DNA of 64,000 nucleotides from Triplophysa rosa (Eukaryota > Chordata > Actinopteri > Cypriniformes > Nemacheilidae), in NCBI RefSeq assembly GCF_024868665.1, contig NC_079913.1, positions 6,053,556 through 6,117,555 on the forward strand, read 5' to 3'. Below the pieces are notes generated by a model. It ran no database searches. It saw nothing but the letters and a program-made list of their open reading frames with translations, and had not been told where the DNA came from. Position 1 is the stretch's first letter; every line of letters begins with the position of its first letter. The position numbers and the translations under genes are program-made. Below, piece by piece: positions 25,135-36,182 of this stretch.

Positions 25135-26229
25135 GTCTCTGCATTTTGCAAGTACACTGAAAGGGACGGTTTTAAGAGAATGAGGCTTAAAATTTAGTTC
25201 TGCCCCTCACAGAAACCCATCAGTCGGTTCATCAGAATATCTTTTGGGTTCCACATGAGTAGTTCAGTATTGCAACAACCTTAGGGTGAGTAATTTACAC
25301 GACTTTTCACAAACAAATCTTCCAGTAAGACAAGACACACTGGAGCAGAGCGGTGCCCTTAAATGCAAGATTCTTTCAGGACTTCATTTCTCACGGTTAA
25401 ATTGCATTAAAGACAGATGACCTTACTCATCATCTTTATAATTCATGCCTAACACTTCCATTTACAAGCACAGTCTGTCAACCTGCTGACAAGAGGAAGT
25501 CCCGAGACTCGTGAGTCCCTCACCAATGCTCCATATCGAGTATGCTAACTTTACAGCTCAACGTCAAACATATTCAGAAAAAATGTGGAAATTGCCATTA
25601 AAAATGCCCTCACGGTCAGTTTTCCCTCAAAGGGTTTGTGACTTTCAATGACGGTAATTTAACCTGGCAGCGAAGGAATAAATTAGCCCAGTCATTCACC
25701 GAGTGGGAATTCATAACTTGTCACAACGTCATGTATAATATTTCACTTCTCGCCATGTGGCGAGGGTCCGCCTTAGGTGTTTTGTCACCTATGAATGAGT
25801 GCGGGACAATAATGGCTGTTTAAAGCGCACCTGATTTAAAGCACTTCTTTAACTACAAACAAAGCCACACACCGGCGCTTAACAGTATAGTGGAAAAAGT
25901 GGCTTTAAGTTTTACAGTTCAGCTGCAAAAATCCCATAGCTGGTTAAACAAATGTAGACCTGTACATCAATGAGCTACTGTCCAACAGAAGCTGTACTGT
26001 ACATCCTTTACCATGAAAGATTTTCAGGACAACATCATAAGTCTGTCACATTTCAGTGTAAGTGCAGCAAAGAGTGGCACAGTTAGTTTTGGAGCAGATA
26101 AGTCAGACGCAATAAGGATACAGATACAGTGGTCAGGTTTAAAAGAAATTTAGCTGAATTGTGGCCATGGTGAGAGATGTGTCCCAGTTTGGCTTTATAA
26201 ATATCATTATTTAAGTATGATGAATACCA

Positions 26230-26350
26230 TTAAAGGTCCAGTGTATGAAATTTAGCAACATCTAGCGTTGAGGTTGCGAATTGCAACCAACGGCTCACTC
26301 CACCCCTCCGTTTTAAAGCACAATGGTGGCTGAAACAGAGCTAAGATTTC
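26230..26350. mobile_element. Truncated copy of the 'ttaaaggtccagt' DNA element, reverse relative to 54838
   Basis: It matches the reverse complement of the right end of the element at 54838-55234: 'ttaaaggtccagtgtatgaa', 'catctagcgttgaggttgcg', 'caacggctcactcc' and 'ggtggctgaaacagagctaa'. Similarity is lost at about 26350, shortly before the next element starts. Confidence 0.75.
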
Positions 26351-26390
26351 GCTTTTCACGAAAACGTGAAAGAAGCTAAACATTTTAGCT

Positions 26391-27300
26391 TTAAAGCGGC
26401 TACGAGTAACTTTTGCTTACTGTTGCCCCACGTGGTTGTTTAGCGGAATTGTCTGTATGCAGTGTCGTAAAACTGTCGCAAAGATTTCCCGCTGGCAGCT
26501 CAATACACGTGAGTTTGTTTACAAAGCCGACGGACCCGGCGGACCCAGATACGAATATGAAAACAGCGCATAGCATGTATATATATATAACGACAACATT
26601 AGCCTACTCAACGACTGAACTAAAGAATCTGCTACTTTTTACCACAACACGTTTATTGTGTTTTTTTAGTCTTCATTTACAAACACTACACACATTCATG
26701 ACGAGACACGACAACATGCTAGCTATCGACACCGGCAACCATATATTATCTCTCAGCTAGTGTGAACCGGTGGTGCGCCAATGACACAGACTAATAACAA
26801 ATACGTTCAAAAGTACAGGACAGTAACAAAAAATGTACAGATAACACTTACAAATCCAGGAGCAGGACCGCTAGGTCTGCATCCGTTTTGCAACCCGTTG
26901 CCTGTTGCTGCTCGCGCCACCGAGTGTAAGCCCGTCCGATATTGATTCGTGACCGGCCTCGTGTCCGATCACTCTCTCGCTTTCTTTTCTTTGCTTCCTC
27001 CGACAAAACCCTCTTCGGTTTTTTGGCTTTGGCATGGTGATGTTTTGGTTCGTTTTGTCTTACTGTTAGCTCTGCTGTTGGCCAACTTCTCCCAGGCTAC
27101 GACTAAAACGTGACGTATGCCGTAAAGCAGGGGATAGGCAGGGCTTGTACTGACCAGAACACCAAAGTGCAATTTCAGCCGATAGGAGGCTGCTTAGGTA
27201 ATAACGGCAGTAAAATTCGTCCAGTTAAAAGTTGTCCTACCACTAAAATAATTTTAGAGACATTACTTTAAGGTCAAAAAGTTACTCGTTGCCGCTTTAA
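26391..27300 (-). mobile_element. TTTAAA-flanked DNA element carrying a coding exon remnant
   Basis: Left end TTAAAGCGGCTACGAGTAAC (26391) and right end, reverse-complemented, TTAAAGCGGCAACGAGTAAC (27300) differ at one base over 20. The 910-base body holds a conserved-looking minus-strand reading frame (26848-27033) and several CpG-containing segments. The family is not one I can name. Confidence 0.65.
26848..27033 (-). pseudogene. Transposon-borne exon: basic region plus WRE/LLLD motif, ends at GTAAGT
   Basis: On the minus strand the frame from 27033 gives AKAKKPKRVLSEEAKKRKRE, then SDRTRGRSRINIGRAYTRWR, then EQQQATGCKTDADLAVLLLD, then L and a stop. The stop lies across GATTT|GTAAGTG, a near-ideal splice donor, so the codons before it would end an exon in a spliced transcript. 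From memory, near-identical peptides (SEEAK-RKRESDR-R...INIG.AF.RWRELRE..G.KTDAELA..LLD) occur in many predicted fish proteins and seem to travel with a mobile element. The function is unknown to me; the first half is strongly basic. There is no ATG in this frame. Confidence 0.55.
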
Positions 27301-29005
27301 ATACGTGTGTATACGTGCTGTAGTGTGGAATGAGCTCATGTGCAGAGTTCTTTGCAAAGTCGCCGACGGGATCCCACGGGAACACAAAATGGCAAACTAC
27401 AGATGACACGCACAGCACATCCCTAGTGAAAACACAAGCGCGCTCACACGCTTTAATGCCAGTGCCATTTTCCACTTGATCTTAGCAACATCTAAAAACA
27501 CATCCCGAAGCCCAGATGTTTCAATACTTCAAACCCTTAATGATCAAAATAAGCCCTTACTACAGTGTCGCTGGACATATTGTGCCCCTGAATTCATCCA
27601 TATTGACTCCCGGTTAGGGCATCTTTGTCACACACTGTCTTGAGCAATAAGTGGAGATCCGTTCTGCCTTCTGCTAGCTGAGGAAAAAAAATCGAGCTGT
27701 CTGCATATTTCCGTTCACATATATCTAGGTCACAGGAACAGAAAGAGAGGGAGAATAAAAAGGTTGCCAGGCATTCTTTACAGCCTCACGCATAGCTCTT
27801 TAAGTTAAAAGGGTGAAATTGGGGTCTCTTTACCAATTCAATGCAATAGGGTGTCATTGGCTCTCAATTCAATTAGATTCAGTATTGAATTATTAATATT
27901 AGTCCATCATTTTTAATGAGAGGGATGGTCAAAAAATTTTGAACAAGTGTGACCCCTTAAATCTAATCCAGGTGAGCAATGCAGACATTGATCCACCACT
28001 GACACAGCGACATCTGCAGGATGGGAGGCACATTACAAAGTTTAATGTTTAAGCTGAAATGTTCACTTATCATTAAAGCCACACTCAAGTATTTAATCAG
28101 AGTATCCATTGCCCTGGAAGAGATGCACTCTCTCTGGGTATGGATTGCCATTAGGGAAACCCCATCGCCGCACAGGAAGTGGAAGTGGAGAGGTGCCAGA
28201 GGGGCCTAGACACAAATTATAGTGCCATTTGCGAGTCCAGAAATGCACAGCAGGGTTAATTACCAAGTGAGCATCACAGAGGATGAAAATAGAGTAGAGA
28301 GCTATTAAACGCTGTCTGCACCACAAACATACTCAACAACAACTATGTATTTATATGTATATGCGGCCTCTGTCTCTGATTTAGGGTTTAATGTGAGATT
28401 TGCAATATGGTGTTTGGAAAACCATCGTTCGATCATTCCTTCTGAACAACAGGACGAGCAGCCTCTCCATGACAACCGAGGTTCCGAGGGTTGCACAGGA
28501 TGTCAGTTTCCGGCACCTGTTGCCGCCGTTTCCCACATGAAATGCATCCCAATGGCTACAGTATTCATTTCATATTCATCTAAACAGTCAAACGGTTAGC
28601 CTATGAAACACACGCAGTGCGATAGCATGAGTCTTCTCAATTACACCCACTTCCTGTGAAGAGGTGAGAAATCAACGGGTGGAAATCAATGTGCGCCTTG
28701 CGTTGCTTCGAAATGATGCGGGTCTCCAGGCTGATTAGTGTCCCAGACTGCAGCCACAGGATCAATACTCTAATAAAGACAAGCTATAACCATTCACTCG
28801 GGCAAAGGCTGCTCGAAGTTCCCCTCCCACACCTGAGGAAGTCCTTGTAGGATACTTCCTGACCATAAACTGCTGGTTAAGGGTAATAATGTTCAATGAG
28901 GCTGTGATGTTATATACTTTGGTGTCCCATCATTAATGTTTTAAAGGAACACATCCAATGTTTTTGTAAGAGGAACAACATGTTTACCTTAACACCTTAT
29001 TGCCT
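27301..29005. other. Intron sequence, nothing recognised
   Basis: Several frames of 60-84 codons (27963-28599) overlap each other on both strands, a sign of chance opening. Confidence 0.5.
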
Positions 29006-29211
29006 GGTTTCACAGACAAGGCTTAAGACTAGTCCCAGAGCAAAATAAAAGTTTGAGCTGTCTTAACTGAAATTAAATTTCCCTGACATGTCTTAAAATA
29101 TGTCATTTCCATTGTTTTGTCTCAAGATGCACACCAGTAATATTTTTATTCAAGGCATTATAAAAGCGACTTAAATATCCTGGTTTAAGCTAAGCCTTGT
29201 CATTTGTACCC
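29006..29211. mobile_element. Cyprinid palindromic element of the 'ggtttcacagacaaggctta' family
   Basis: The left end is 'ttgcctggtttcacagacaa' and the right end 'ttaagctaagccttgtcatt' is its decayed complement. The interior has the family words 'ttgttttgtctcaagatgca' and 'caccagtaat'. Confidence 0.8.
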
Positions 29212-29630
29212 TAATGTGGCCAAGTGTAGTGATCACAAACTTGTGATGGTCTTTTCTTCACTATTATGACATATATCTGACTAAAACTTCTGGAATAAAA
29301 AAAAGTATTCCCTTTGAATTGAGTGGATCATTGGACGCCTGGCCATCAAATGCTCAATATAGTCCCACTCTAGAACTTAGACATCCATCACCAAGACAAT
29401 AGATACAATGGGGAGGTTAATGTTTCTGGTTAAAGATTTTGAGCAGACATGACTGAAAGCAATCATTTATAATAACCATTGCAATATTTCGTAAAAAAAA
29501 GATTTTTCCATTTTGATTTCATAGCGACTAACTTACCAACATTACATTTGCTAGCATTTATTTCATTAGTAAAAAAGCTGTTTTGTTAAGCCCAGCGTTG
29601 CATCAAAAAGGGACTTATCCAACAGTTGGG

Positions 29631-29797
29631 TTAAAGGTGTTGTGTGTCATTTTTTGGAGGATCTATTGACAGAAATGCCATATAATACACATAACTATGC
29701 CTTCAGAGGTGTATAAAGAGCTTACATAATTAAGCGTTATGTTTTTATTACCTTAGAATGAGCTTTTTCTATATACGCTGCGGTCCAGTTGCACAAA
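29631..29797. mobile_element. Left part of the 'ttaaaggtgcaatgtgtgaa' element
   Basis: It matches the left half of the element at 54838: 'ggaggatctattgacagaaa', 'cataactatgccttcagagg', 'tgtataaagagcttacataa', 'ccttagaatgagct'. It stops at 'cggtcca'. Confidence 0.75.
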
Positions 29798-30950
29798 ACA
29801 CCACTTAATGGTAGGAAATATATATTATTATCAACCAAATGTTTGTGTTGATAACTCAAAGGTTGTACTTGATCTTATATCATCCACTCCTAATCAGAGT
29901 GATTAACAAACCATCACATCCTTGTTTAAAATACATATGCCCCATATAGGACTGGTTTACATTACAAGCATGGTTGGGTTTACATTAAAAAAACAGTAGC
30001 AGCTTAAATACTTAAAAAACAAAACTGTCTGATCATGCATCGCCTGGGGAGCTCACAGCTGCGAGTGGAACCTCAGATCAGACAGAACACAGCGGCAACT
30101 GACCCACGATCCATTTCAATACGTTCGGTTCACATGCTGGCAGCGCATTAGCAGGTGCCACTGCCGCCTTTAATGTTTTGCCAGATTCACTGATGAGAAT
30201 TCTCTCCAACACCTGTGTTTTTGTCTCATTTTGAAGTCGAGTTATAAAGCTTCATGCTTGTCTGCGGTTTATGGTGCCTGCTGTCCGGCAAAGAGCTGCA
30301 TTATGGGCGGCAAAGCCCGGTGCTCATAAATAACGTGGCGAGGAAACCCATCGCGCTTGCTACACTGTAGCGAGATGCTCAGCACTGCAGGTGCCCTCGT
30401 CCACTGCGACCGGCAAATTAAGTGTGGAAAGGTCACAGAGACGGCCCACAGCAGCAAAACAGACCAATAAATAACCCAGACTGGATGCATCTAAAATGGA
30501 GTCGTCTTTATGCTTTTGAAAAATTTTGTTATGCAATGACAGTTTTTCTCCAAAGAATTTCAAATGTTGAATATTTTTTTAAGTATATCCTGGCAAAGTC
30601 TTTTCCATATAATGAAAGAGAATGACGACTGGGACTGTCAAGTTACCAAATGACAAAAAACACCCTAAAAGTGGTCTGTTAAATTGTGCATTACACTGCA
30701 AGTTTTATGAAGAGTTCCTGAAAAAATAATAGAAGAAATGTTTTACTTTTCTGTGCCACAGGAGTCATTGTTCATGTTTTTTTTCCTGTATTTTTTTATT
30801 AAATAAAACATACATGTACAATACCACGTATGGATGAAAACATTAACAATATTACACTGTAACAACCGTAAAAGATTATCAGATAATAATATTATATTTA
30901 TCATATTATATTACATCGTTGTACATGTTAAGCATGTCATGACATTCTGA
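29798..30950. other. Intron sequence
   Basis: A more motif-dense patch at 30030-30220 ('tgatcatgcatcgcctgggg', 'gctggcagcgcattagcagg') stands out from the AT-rich surroundings; it could be regulatory. Nothing else was recognised. Confidence 0.4.
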
Positions 30951-31205
30951 TTCAATTCTGACATCATTTATTCATTATCATGTCGTTCAAAACTTGTATT
31001 TGCTCTTTCGTATGTGGAACAAAAAAAAGATGTTTTGAGAAATGTCTCAGTGGCTTTGTTTCCATATAATGGAAGTCAATGGGGGCCAATGTTGTTTGGT
31101 TACAAACGTTCTTCAAAATATCTTCTTTTGTTGTCTGCAAAAGAAAGTTGAATTAAGTAAATGTTGAAAGAATTTTCAATTTTAGCTGCACTGTCACTTT
31201 AAATT
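30951..31205. mobile_element. Cyprinid palindromic MITE (AGTTCACCC family), left tip missing
   Basis: It holds 'ctgacatcatttattcatta', 'aatggaagtcaatgggggcc', 'tcttcaaaatatcttctttt' and ends 'gctgcactgtcactttaa'. Confidence 0.82.
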
Positions 31206-31439
31206 ATTCTTTACGTTTAAGCCTTTTATCAGTTGCCACCTTGCTCTCATGTATCAGTTTCGTTAATACAAATTCTCACCACTACTGCACAGAACTACAA
31301 CTTGTACATCAAATAAAAGGCTGTTCTTTTTACATCCTTTGCCCTTCAAACAGAAGTAAACAAGTATGTGAGCAGTGAGCATGACTTCAAACTCAGCAGG
31401 GACCAAAACTTTTAAGAAGATCTCTAAAACTTTATACTA

Positions 31440-31464
31440 ACACACACACACACACACACACACA
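31440..31464. repeat. CA microsatellite
   Basis: (AC)12 followed by 'aagcagg'. Confidence 0.95.
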
Positions 31465-31894
31465 AGCAGGTAACCGACAATGGGTCCAAGGCACTACGAT
31501 CATTTCTGAAAGGTCAGTTCCAATTCAAAATGGGAAAGAAAATGTGAGGTTTTATGGTGTTTTGGGAGTGCAGTTATAGGACAGTCATGATTGACACTGC
31601 AGAAGCCACAGGTCCTGCTGAGATAGAGGAATATTATATACAGCAGATTCTTCCTCAAGAGCTGAAAGCTGACAAATCTGCAGGAGGTTCTGAACTATCG
31701 GTGCATGCAAGACCCAACAGCAAAGAGAAATTAGCTTAGTGAAGATCAATTCAAAACACACTTCGCTTCGATAATTCAAGGAATGACTACAAAAAAATAC
31801 ATCAACATCTCGGACTTATGATTCCCCTGCAGACCAGTAAATGCTTTATAAAAATACAGGAGCCAATGTGGGACGTAACAGAAAAATAATAAAA

Positions 31895-32200
31895 ACAAAT
31901 GTAATATATTTGCGCTAAATCATCTAGCAGGCGACCGCTCGCAGAAAGCAGAATTATGAATGATAATTCCCATCGGCAAGCTAAACCCATCATCCCGACA
32001 GCAATTTGTTCTCTTGTGCCAGAAATTAAAACTCGGATTAAGAGACATAGTTGTTGGTGAGGAGAGTCTGGAGAGCATCTTCTCGTCATTAAACATAATT
32101 AAGCTGCCAACCTCATCACCCGGGATGGTGGACGGGCGGGCGGCCGGCCTCCTCCGCGTGACGATTCAAACCGTGGCTTTTATTTGGCTTTGACACCTGC
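31895..32200. other. Candidate conserved non-coding block
   Basis: Repeat-free sequence with 'gaattatgaatgataattcc' and 'cattaaacataattaagctg', i.e. clustered ATTA/TAAT cores, ending in a GC-rich 'gggcgggcggccggcc'. It sits between two repeat-dense zones. Confidence 0.3.
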
Positions 32201-32554
32201 GCTCGATCGGAACTAGATGCAAATAACCCTTCAATCTCATCATGTTCGGAAAGGTCGCAGAAGGTCTTTGATGCTTAATTACGTTTTTGCAGCTCATCTG
32301 TGGAAAAGTGTCAGTTGTGCTCCATTTAAATGCAGGAGGAAACCATAATGTGTGTGACTGTTTTATTAATAACGCCGTACTAATGTTCTGTCAGCGCAAG
32401 AAATCGAATGTGGTGCTTTAACTCAATCAAACTCTGAAAGTACATTTATAAACTGGCCATTTGTAGCGGATGGGATGGTGAGTTTTGGAGGGCCTGAGGG
32501 AAAAATACATGAAAGAATAATAACTAGGATAACTAAGTAGTTAGTTAACTTGAA

Positions 32555-33216
32555 TTAAAGGGGGTTGCAATGGTGTTTCATGCATTCGGACTTCTCATCC
32601 TTAACATGGTCAACTTGACAAAAAACGAGTTGGACATATGACGTAGTATTTCTGTGCTCGATACACTCCCTCAGCATTCGTATAGGTTTTGGAAAGTTTT
32701 TTTCGAACATGAAAATCCGTTTCGTAACAACTTGTCTTAGTCCCTTATTGGCCAATTCTCCCGTAAAAGCATGCGGCATGCCCATGTGTCAACCAATGAG
32801 AGTGTATGAGCATGCGCACACATCACTTTCACTTGTGTGCAGAAGAGAGAGAGCAGTTCGCAGTTTGTTTGTTCACTGCATTTGGGTGATGAATGTTATA
32901 TAAACGGTTGATATAACGCTGGATTTGGAGATCGTTTGAAACTGATTTGTGCGGTAAAAGATGCCGCACATGAACCGCACGCAGTAAGTGAAACTGAGTC
33001 ACATGTCTGTGTTTTGTTGGCAATGGGTGCGCACATGCTTTTTTTTGTGCAATTCCCCATCCGCCCTTCGGAAACAACCGTACAGCAGTATCTATCGCTT
33101 ATAAATGTGATCAAACTAAAGACTCTAGGGATATTTGAAGGGTACGATACTATTCTGTAAGTACTCAAGATTAACATGAGATATGCAGAAACTGTCCGAG
33201 TTACGGCCACTTTAAA
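32555..33216 (+). mobile_element. Repeat with TTAAAG...CTTTAA ends, TATA box and splice donor, copy 1
   Basis: It starts 'ttaaagggggttgcaatggt' and ends 'gagttacggccactttaa'. From about 32790 it is a close match to the second copy at 35469-35919: 'cactgcatttgggtgatgaa', 'aacgctggatttggaga', 'tgtgttttgttggcaatggg', 'tgtgatcaaacta'. Both copies share TATATAAA (here 32897-32904) and a splice-donor-like GCA|GTAAGTG (GT at 32984). An unrelated fragment (33377-33416, 'ctagatgccgctaaat...ctggacctttaa') from the 54838 family follows shortly after. Confidence 0.7.
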
Positions 33217-33376
33217 ATGACAGTACAGTACGTTGTTTAGTCACTTTACAGATCAATAGCAGTTCAGTGAAAAATTATAAAGTATATTCATGTGTTCTTA
33301 AAGAAACAGCACACTCAAAAATGAACAAAAGCATCTTTTGAATTTACTTTTACTCTTTCAATGCATCAGTTAGATC

Positions 33377-33416
33377 ACCGCTAGATGCCGCTAAATTTCC
33401 AACTCTGGACCTTTAA
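33377..33416. mobile_element. Right-end scrap of the 'ttaaaggtccagt' element
   Basis: 'accgctagatgccgctaaat' and 'tctggacctttaa' match the right end of the element at 54838-55234. A MITE-like scrap ('aaagaaacagcacactcaaa') lies just before, at about 33300. Confidence 0.6.
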
Positions 33417-35349
33417 CAATCTCCAAAAATCAATCAATTCGACCAGGCATGGTAGCACACCTGTGACCCCAAATCTCATCCAATCCGTCATATTTCCAAA
33501 CCCATTCACTTAAGCCAGGTCAACCCATTTCCTAGGCCATCAGACTGACTCTGTTAAGCAGCTCAGAAGTCTTGCCAAATCATGTCAGCCATTCTACTCC
33601 AGTGCACATTATTTCAGATTTTGTGCAAACCTGAGCAGACCAGCAGACATACTGTATTCCAACCGGAATGACCATCCCAAGACACTCTGCAGACACTTCC
33701 CCCATCTCAAAGAAATCCATTTCCGCCTCGCTGGAGGAAGACTTCAAAACAAACAGATGGTGAGGGAGACGAAAAGAGGAGAGAGTGTTAAGAGATGCAT
33801 CATTACTTCACCCGCCTTGGTTCTTCATCTAGAAGATTCAGGAAGTGTTCGTATTCCCTAAGCCCATTTTACCCTTAATTGTTTAATGTACAGTATTTCT
33901 GGTGGCTCTCCACTAAGGTGAGTGACAGCAGATTTAGCCCAAACACACACTTGTTCATTTCTCTAATCTATATAAATTCCAACCTCGATTTCATAAACAG
34001 CTACAATCTTTCTTGAGTAAAACAGCACGTTCAATCCTGTCAGGTTAGAGAAATACGGCCATCGAGATGAAAAGGTGACAGTCTATTAAAACGTCACAAC
34101 CCAATTCATCACGCCCAGTGACTCCGGTTAGATTTATTCTCTGCCGCTTCGTCTGAAACCAATCAGGGGAATTTACCTACAGAGACTCAATTTACAATGG
34201 GATTTCCGTGCCTCATCTCACCCCATTCACCGCAATGAAAACATCCAATCATTTTGCAGATGACGAGTTGACGCTGGGCTTGGCTTTTTCCTCAAGAACA
34301 TGAATAACACAGCCTATAGAATCCATAATGATTTTGAGGTGAAAATCTATAATGCCGCTCTGTAAGGGATTCGCCGAGAAGCGAGGAGGCAGCTGTGTAT
34401 CGCTGACATGGAGTCGATATAGATCAAGGCCAGTCACGCATGTCTTTGTGAAGATCTCAGAGCTATATTCAGAAATAAACATCTTCTCAAATACACCCTA
34501 ATTTCTTATTGTGAGGTTGTATCTATGTAAAAATATTACATTAAAGTTACATTTTTTCCTAAATCAACTAGGTTGGATTCATTCCATTTTATGGCTGCAT
34601 CTCTAAGACCACCGATGTACGTTCTTTGGTGCGTGTCACAAAATATTGTCCCTTTATATCCATAAAAATAAATGAATTTGGCAATAATAACTGTTGTCCT
34701 AAAGTGCCAATCCCTTCATGTTGCCACGGCAATGCATCTGTTTATCATTTCTTCTTCAAAGCTACTCTTCTACCATTCCAGTCCCATTAAAAACAACAGA
34801 CACGAATGAATATGAAGGATAATTAAGAAGGCTCCTTTATCCACCTTAATTTAGTCTATTCTATTCAACAGCAACCCAACTAGTGCAAAAGAGTAATGAG
34901 CTATAAAAATCTCTCTCGGGAAACACAAGTATTACAATTCCCACAAATAATGATAATATCTTCTGCTTAAGAAGAAACTGGCATCGCTTCAGCATATTAA
35001 CACTGCCTTGTTGCAATGGGGACGTCACGTGACAAATGTTTGAGACCAGACAAACAAGAAATAAGGGAACTAGGAAAAAATGCAATGTGCCTTATATACA
35101 AATGCTCCGAATAAATCTGAGTTTTGTCATTACCAGCCATAACTGGTCCGTTACAAAAACAGATTTGTGTTTTCAGGTGTGTAGTGTGTGTGAACAAAAA
35201 CTAAACTGACCCAGAAGTTTTTAACTCAGTAGCAGAATGTCATTGCCTGTTGATAGATCCTTTTTAAAACTTCTACCTTAAAAAGTAAAACAAAATAAAC
35301 AATTATAGGCTCTTGAAGAATTTTGCAATAAATAAGTTCTGAATTACGT
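33417..35349. other. Intron sequence, nothing recognised
   Basis: Low CpG, no repeat words, no exon-like frame. Confidence 0.5.
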
Positions 35350-35468
35350 TTAAAGGAGTAGTTTACCTTCAAAATGAAAATTCTGTCATCGTTTACACGC
35401 CCTCTTGTCATTTCAAACCTGTATGACTTTCTTTCTTCCTCAGAACACAAAAGATATTTTGAAGAATG
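35350..35468. mobile_element. Left arm of a MITE (AGTTCACCC family), broken at 35468
   Basis: It starts 'ttaaaggagtagtttacctt', continues 'gtcatttcaaacctgtatga' and 'cagaacacaaaagatatttt', and stops exactly where the next repeat begins. Confidence 0.85.
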
Positions 35469-35919
35469 GAGAGCAGGAGAAGGAGCATGTGCAGACGTCA
35501 CTTTCACTGCAGGAGAGAGAGAGAGCATACGTTCACGAAGTTCAGGTGTTTGTTTGTTCACTGCATTTGGGTGATGAATGTTATATAAACGGTGGATATA
35601 ACGCTGGATTTGGAGATTGTTTGAAACTTATATATGGAGCCGTCCCAGCGCTAAAAGATGCCGGACATGACCCGCATGCGGTGAGTGAAACTGATGTCTG
35701 TGTTTTGTTGGCAATGGGTGCGCACGTGCTTTAGTTCATCCTACCCTTCCCCCCCACGCGCCGTTTGCTTTCGGAAATAATCGTACAGCTGTATCTATCT
35801 TTTATAAATGTGATCAAACTAAATACTCTTCGAAGATACGAAGTATGCAATACTACTCTATAGGTACTCAAGATTAATATGAGATTGGCAGAAACCGCGT
35901 GTGTTAGGGAAGCTTTAAA
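35469..35919 (+). mobile_element. TATA/splice-donor repeat, copy 2 (5' part missing)
   Basis: Same orientation as copy 1, about 2.7 kb downstream. It keeps TATATAAA (35582-35589) and the donor GCG|GTGAGTG (GT at 35681); 12 extra bases lie between them compared with copy 1. It ends 'gggaagctttaa'. The first 230 bases of copy 1 are lacking. Confidence 0.7.
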
Positions 35920-35933
35920 TATTTTCAGCAATT

Positions 35934-36182
35934 TAAAAGGATACTTCACCCAATAATGAAAATGTTGTCATCATTTACTCACCCTCAGATTGTTCCGTAT
36001 AAATGTCTTTGTTCTGCTGAACACACATGAAGATATTTGGAAGAATGTCAGATCTCATTCCCCATTGACCTCCATAGTATTTATTTTCCCTACTATGGCA
36101 GTAAAGGGAAATGAGATCTGACATTCTTCCAAATATCTTCCGGTGTGTTCAGCAGAACAGAACAAAGACATTTATAAAGAAT
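35934..36182. mobile_element. Palindromic MITE, foldback subtype, spacer inverted relative to 5577-5918
   Basis: Inner arms 'gaatgtcagatctcat' and complement 'atgagatctgacattctt' flank 'ctccatagtatttattttcc', the reverse complement of the spacer in the 5.6-kb copy. Confidence 0.85.

Noticed and set aside
32936..33160. 74-codon plus-strand frame
   Set aside because: It is inside the TATA/donor repeat; treated as transposon sequence, not a host gene.
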